DNA from: Bradyrhizobium tropiciagri
Lineage (GTDB): Bacteria > Pseudomonadota > Alphaproteobacteria > Rhizobiales > Xanthobacteraceae
Reading direction: 5' to 3'
Assembly: GCF_018130505.1 (NCBI RefSeq)
Contig: NZ_JAFCKH010000022.1
Coordinates: forward strand, 1-33,384
Length of the DNA: 33,384 nucleotides
The position numbers were made by a program, and so were the translations under genes. The notes beneath the pieces were generated by a model that had not been told where the DNA came from, ran no database searches, and was given only the letters and a program-made list of their open reading frames with translations. Positions 31,863-33,384 of this stretch are shown piece after piece; positions within the stretch are counted from its first letter, which is position 1; the number at the start of each line of letters is the position of its first letter.

Positions 31863-33119
31863 TCAGCGAATCGGCTTCGGCATCTTCGGCAGGAACACCG
31901 CGAGCAGCCCGATCGCCGGCAGGAACGCGCAGAGCTGATAGACGAAGGCGATCGAGGTTTGGTCGGCGAGCTTGCCGAGCACGGCGGCGCCGAGCCCGCC
32001 GATGCCGAACGCGACACCGAAGAACACGCCGGAGATCATGCCGAAGCGATGCGGCATCAGTTCCTGCGCGAACACGATGATCGCCGAGGTCGCCGACGAG
32101 ATGATCAGCCCGATCACGACCGTCAGCACCGCGCTCGCGAACAGCCCGGCATAGGGCAGCGCCAGCGTGAACGGCAGCGCGCCGAGGATCGAGAACCAGA
32201 TCACGTATTTGCGGCCGAAGCGGTCGCCGAGCGGCCCGCCGATGAAGGCACCGGCGGCGTTCGCGGCGAGGAAGATGAAGAGATAGAGCTGCGCGCCCTG
32301 GGTCGACACGCCGAACCGGTCGATCAGATAGAAGATGTAGTAGCTCGACAGGCTCGAGACATAGAGCTGCTTGGAGAACAGCAGCGCCACCAGCACGGCG
32401 AGCGCGATCATCACGCGGCGCTGGTCCGGATGATCAGGATGGCGCTCGATCACCGCGGCCTTCTTGCCTGCGATCTGCGGCTTGTACCAGGCGCCGATGC
32501 GCCACAGGATCACGATGGCGAGGAACGCAATCGAGGAGAACCAGGCGATCGAGGGCTGGCCGAACGGCACCACGATGGCGGCGGCCAGCAGTGGTCCCAT
32601 CGACGTTCCGAAGCTGCCGCCGAGCTGGAACAGCGATTGCGCGAAGCCGTAGCGGCCGCCCGAGGCCAGCCGCGCGATCCGCGACGCCTCCGGATGGAAC
32701 ACCGCGGAGCCGAGTCCGACCAGCGCGGCGGCGATCAGGATCATGCCGTAGGCGTGCGCGACGCTGAGCATCAACAGGCCGACAAAGGTGAAGCCCATGC
32801 CGATCGACAGCGAGAACGGCTGCGCCTTCTTGTCGGTGAAATGCCCGACCACCGGCTGCAGCAGCGACGCCGTGAACTGGAACGCCAGCGTGATCATGCC
32901 GATCTGCGCGAAGTCGAGCGCGTAATTGTCCTTCAGGATCGGATAGACCGAGGCGATCAGCGACTGCATCGTGTCGTTGAGGAAGTGCGAGAAGCTGATG
33001 CCGGCGAGCACGACATAGGCCGGCCCCGCGGCAGCCGCTTTCGCGGCGAGCGCAGGCGACAGCTCCGGCACCAGCACCGGCTCGCCCAACACCTCTTCGC
33101 TCACGACGGGCTTGTTCAA
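31863..33119 (-). CDS. MFS transporter, fosmidomycin-resistance (Fsr) type
   Basis: A 418-residue inner-membrane exporter with about 12 helices. Recognisable Fsr segments are FSHFLNDTMQSLIASVYPILK near the start, FTDKKAQPFSLSIGM in the loop after helix 2, and AVFHPEASRIARLASGGRYG followed by FAQSLFQLGGSFGTSMGPL (about residues 138-177), the family hallmark. No ATG fits. The TTG at 33117-33119 has AGGGA eight bases upstream and gives the usual family length; a longer frame to 33344 runs back into a repeat. The protein probably expels a small compound; Fsr in E. coli confers fosmidomycin resistance. Confidence 0.88.
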   Translation of the reverse strand: MNKPVVSEEVLGEPVLVPELSPALAAKAAAAGPAYVVLAGISFSHFLNDTMQSLIASVYPILKDNYALDFAQIGMITLAFQFTASLLQPVVGHFTDKKAQPFSLSIGMGFTFVGLLMLSVAHAYGMILIAAALVGLGSAVFHPEASRIARLASGGRYGFAQSLFQLGGSFGTSMGPLLAAAIVVPFGQPSIAWFSSIAFLAIVILWRIGAWYKPQIAGKKAAVIERHPDHPDQRRVMIALAVLVALLFSKQLYVSSLSSYYIFYLIDRFGVSTQGAQLYLFIFLAANAAGAFIGGPLGDRFGRKYVIWFSILGALPFTLALPYAGLFASAVLTVVIGLIISSATSAIIVFAQELMPHRFGMISGVFFGVAFGIGGLGAAVLGKLADQTSIAFVYQLCAFLPAIGLLAVFLPKMPKPIR

Positions 33120-33287
33120 GGCAGCATTCCCTGAGGCGGATTCGCTGAAAATACCTCCGTTTCGTACGACGCGGAGGCGGATGCGACCAGTGGGAATAGC
33201 CGATAGCTGCGATGCGCTGTGTGGGACATCGCGCAAGATCGCCCCTGTCCCTGTCATCCCCGCGCAAAGGCTCCGCCTTTGTCGCTG

Positions 33288-33384
33288 GAGGTGCGAGCGG
33301 AGCGAGCCTCGAAGGATGAATCGGCCCGGCTGGTGGCCGTGCATCCTTCGAGGCTCGCAAGAGCTCGCACCTCAGGATGACGGG
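33288..33384. repeat. Dispersed palindromic repeat (family 1), second copy, cut by the window end
   Basis: Left arm AGGTGCGAGCGGAGCGAGCC-TCGAAGGAT and right arm ATCCTTCGAGGC...GCACCTCAGGATGACGGG match family 1. The central 16 bases are the exact reverse complement of those in the copy at 1278-1388, so the two copies lie in opposite orientation. It continues past the window. It lies upstream of the Fsr-type gene. Confidence 0.85.

Noticed and set aside
1-33384. Search for CRISPR arrays, insertion sequences, phage genes, toxin-antitoxin pairs or a defence system.
   Set aside because: No regularly spaced repeats, transposase or integrase motifs, or defence domains were seen; the repeats present are dispersed palindromic elements.

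Overview
The window (33,384 bp, high GC) looks like an ordinary chromosomal stretch of a Bradyrhizobium-type alphaproteobacterium (Rhizobiales, Nitrobacteraceae). The evidence is the heme-uptake locus with hmuP, hmuQ and hutX, an orphan Bug/TctC binding protein, Omp25/31-like barrels starting AADMP after the signal peptide, and many dispersed palindromic intergenic repeats. I see no rRNA, tRNA, CRISPR array, transposase, phage gene or obvious genomic-island boundary. Taxonomy is an inference from gene content and style.

Left part (1-8150): an orphan TctC/Bug substrate-binding protein, a convergent chemotaxis receptor, then a carbohydrate-type cluster: a 2-hydroxyacid dehydrogenase of the C-terminal-binding-protein type, a Tat-exported ABC solute-binding protein and two ABC permeases. 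This cluster has no ATPase gene in the window.

Centre-left (8150-17069): a complete heme acquisition locus. On the minus strand are the TonB-dependent heme receptor HmuR, the IsdG-type heme-degrading monooxygenase HmuQ, the cytosolic heme carrier HutX, then ExbB-ExbD-TonB. Divergently, on the plus strand, are HmuP (HemP-family coactivator) and the heme ABC importer HmuTUV, with all three junctions overlapping as ATGA. A 17-bp inverted repeat lies between two back-to-back promoter candidates, where a shared iron/heme-responsive activator site would be expected. Together the genes move heme across the outer membrane, periplasm and inner membrane and then open the ring to release iron.

Centre-right (17187-24844): a secreted phytase-like protein with a possible Pho box, a crotonase lacking one of the two canonical glutamates, a secreted MuiA-family protein, a DHA2-type MFS exporter with a divergent MarR regulator and two matching operators between them, and an acetyl-CoA acetyltransferase.

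Right part (24845-33384): serA and serC (serine synthesis) behind a likely serC leader RNA and a small conserved-looking protein; a GST-GNAT pair; two outer-membrane beta-barrel genes with CtrA-like sites upstream; and an Fsr-type MFS exporter with a likely TTG start.

I did not find convincing evidence of an undescribed multi-gene system. The items most worth a second look are regulatory: the serC leader, the dual MarR operator, the shared hmu control site, the CtrA-like sites, and the structured repeats, three of which sit inside operons.
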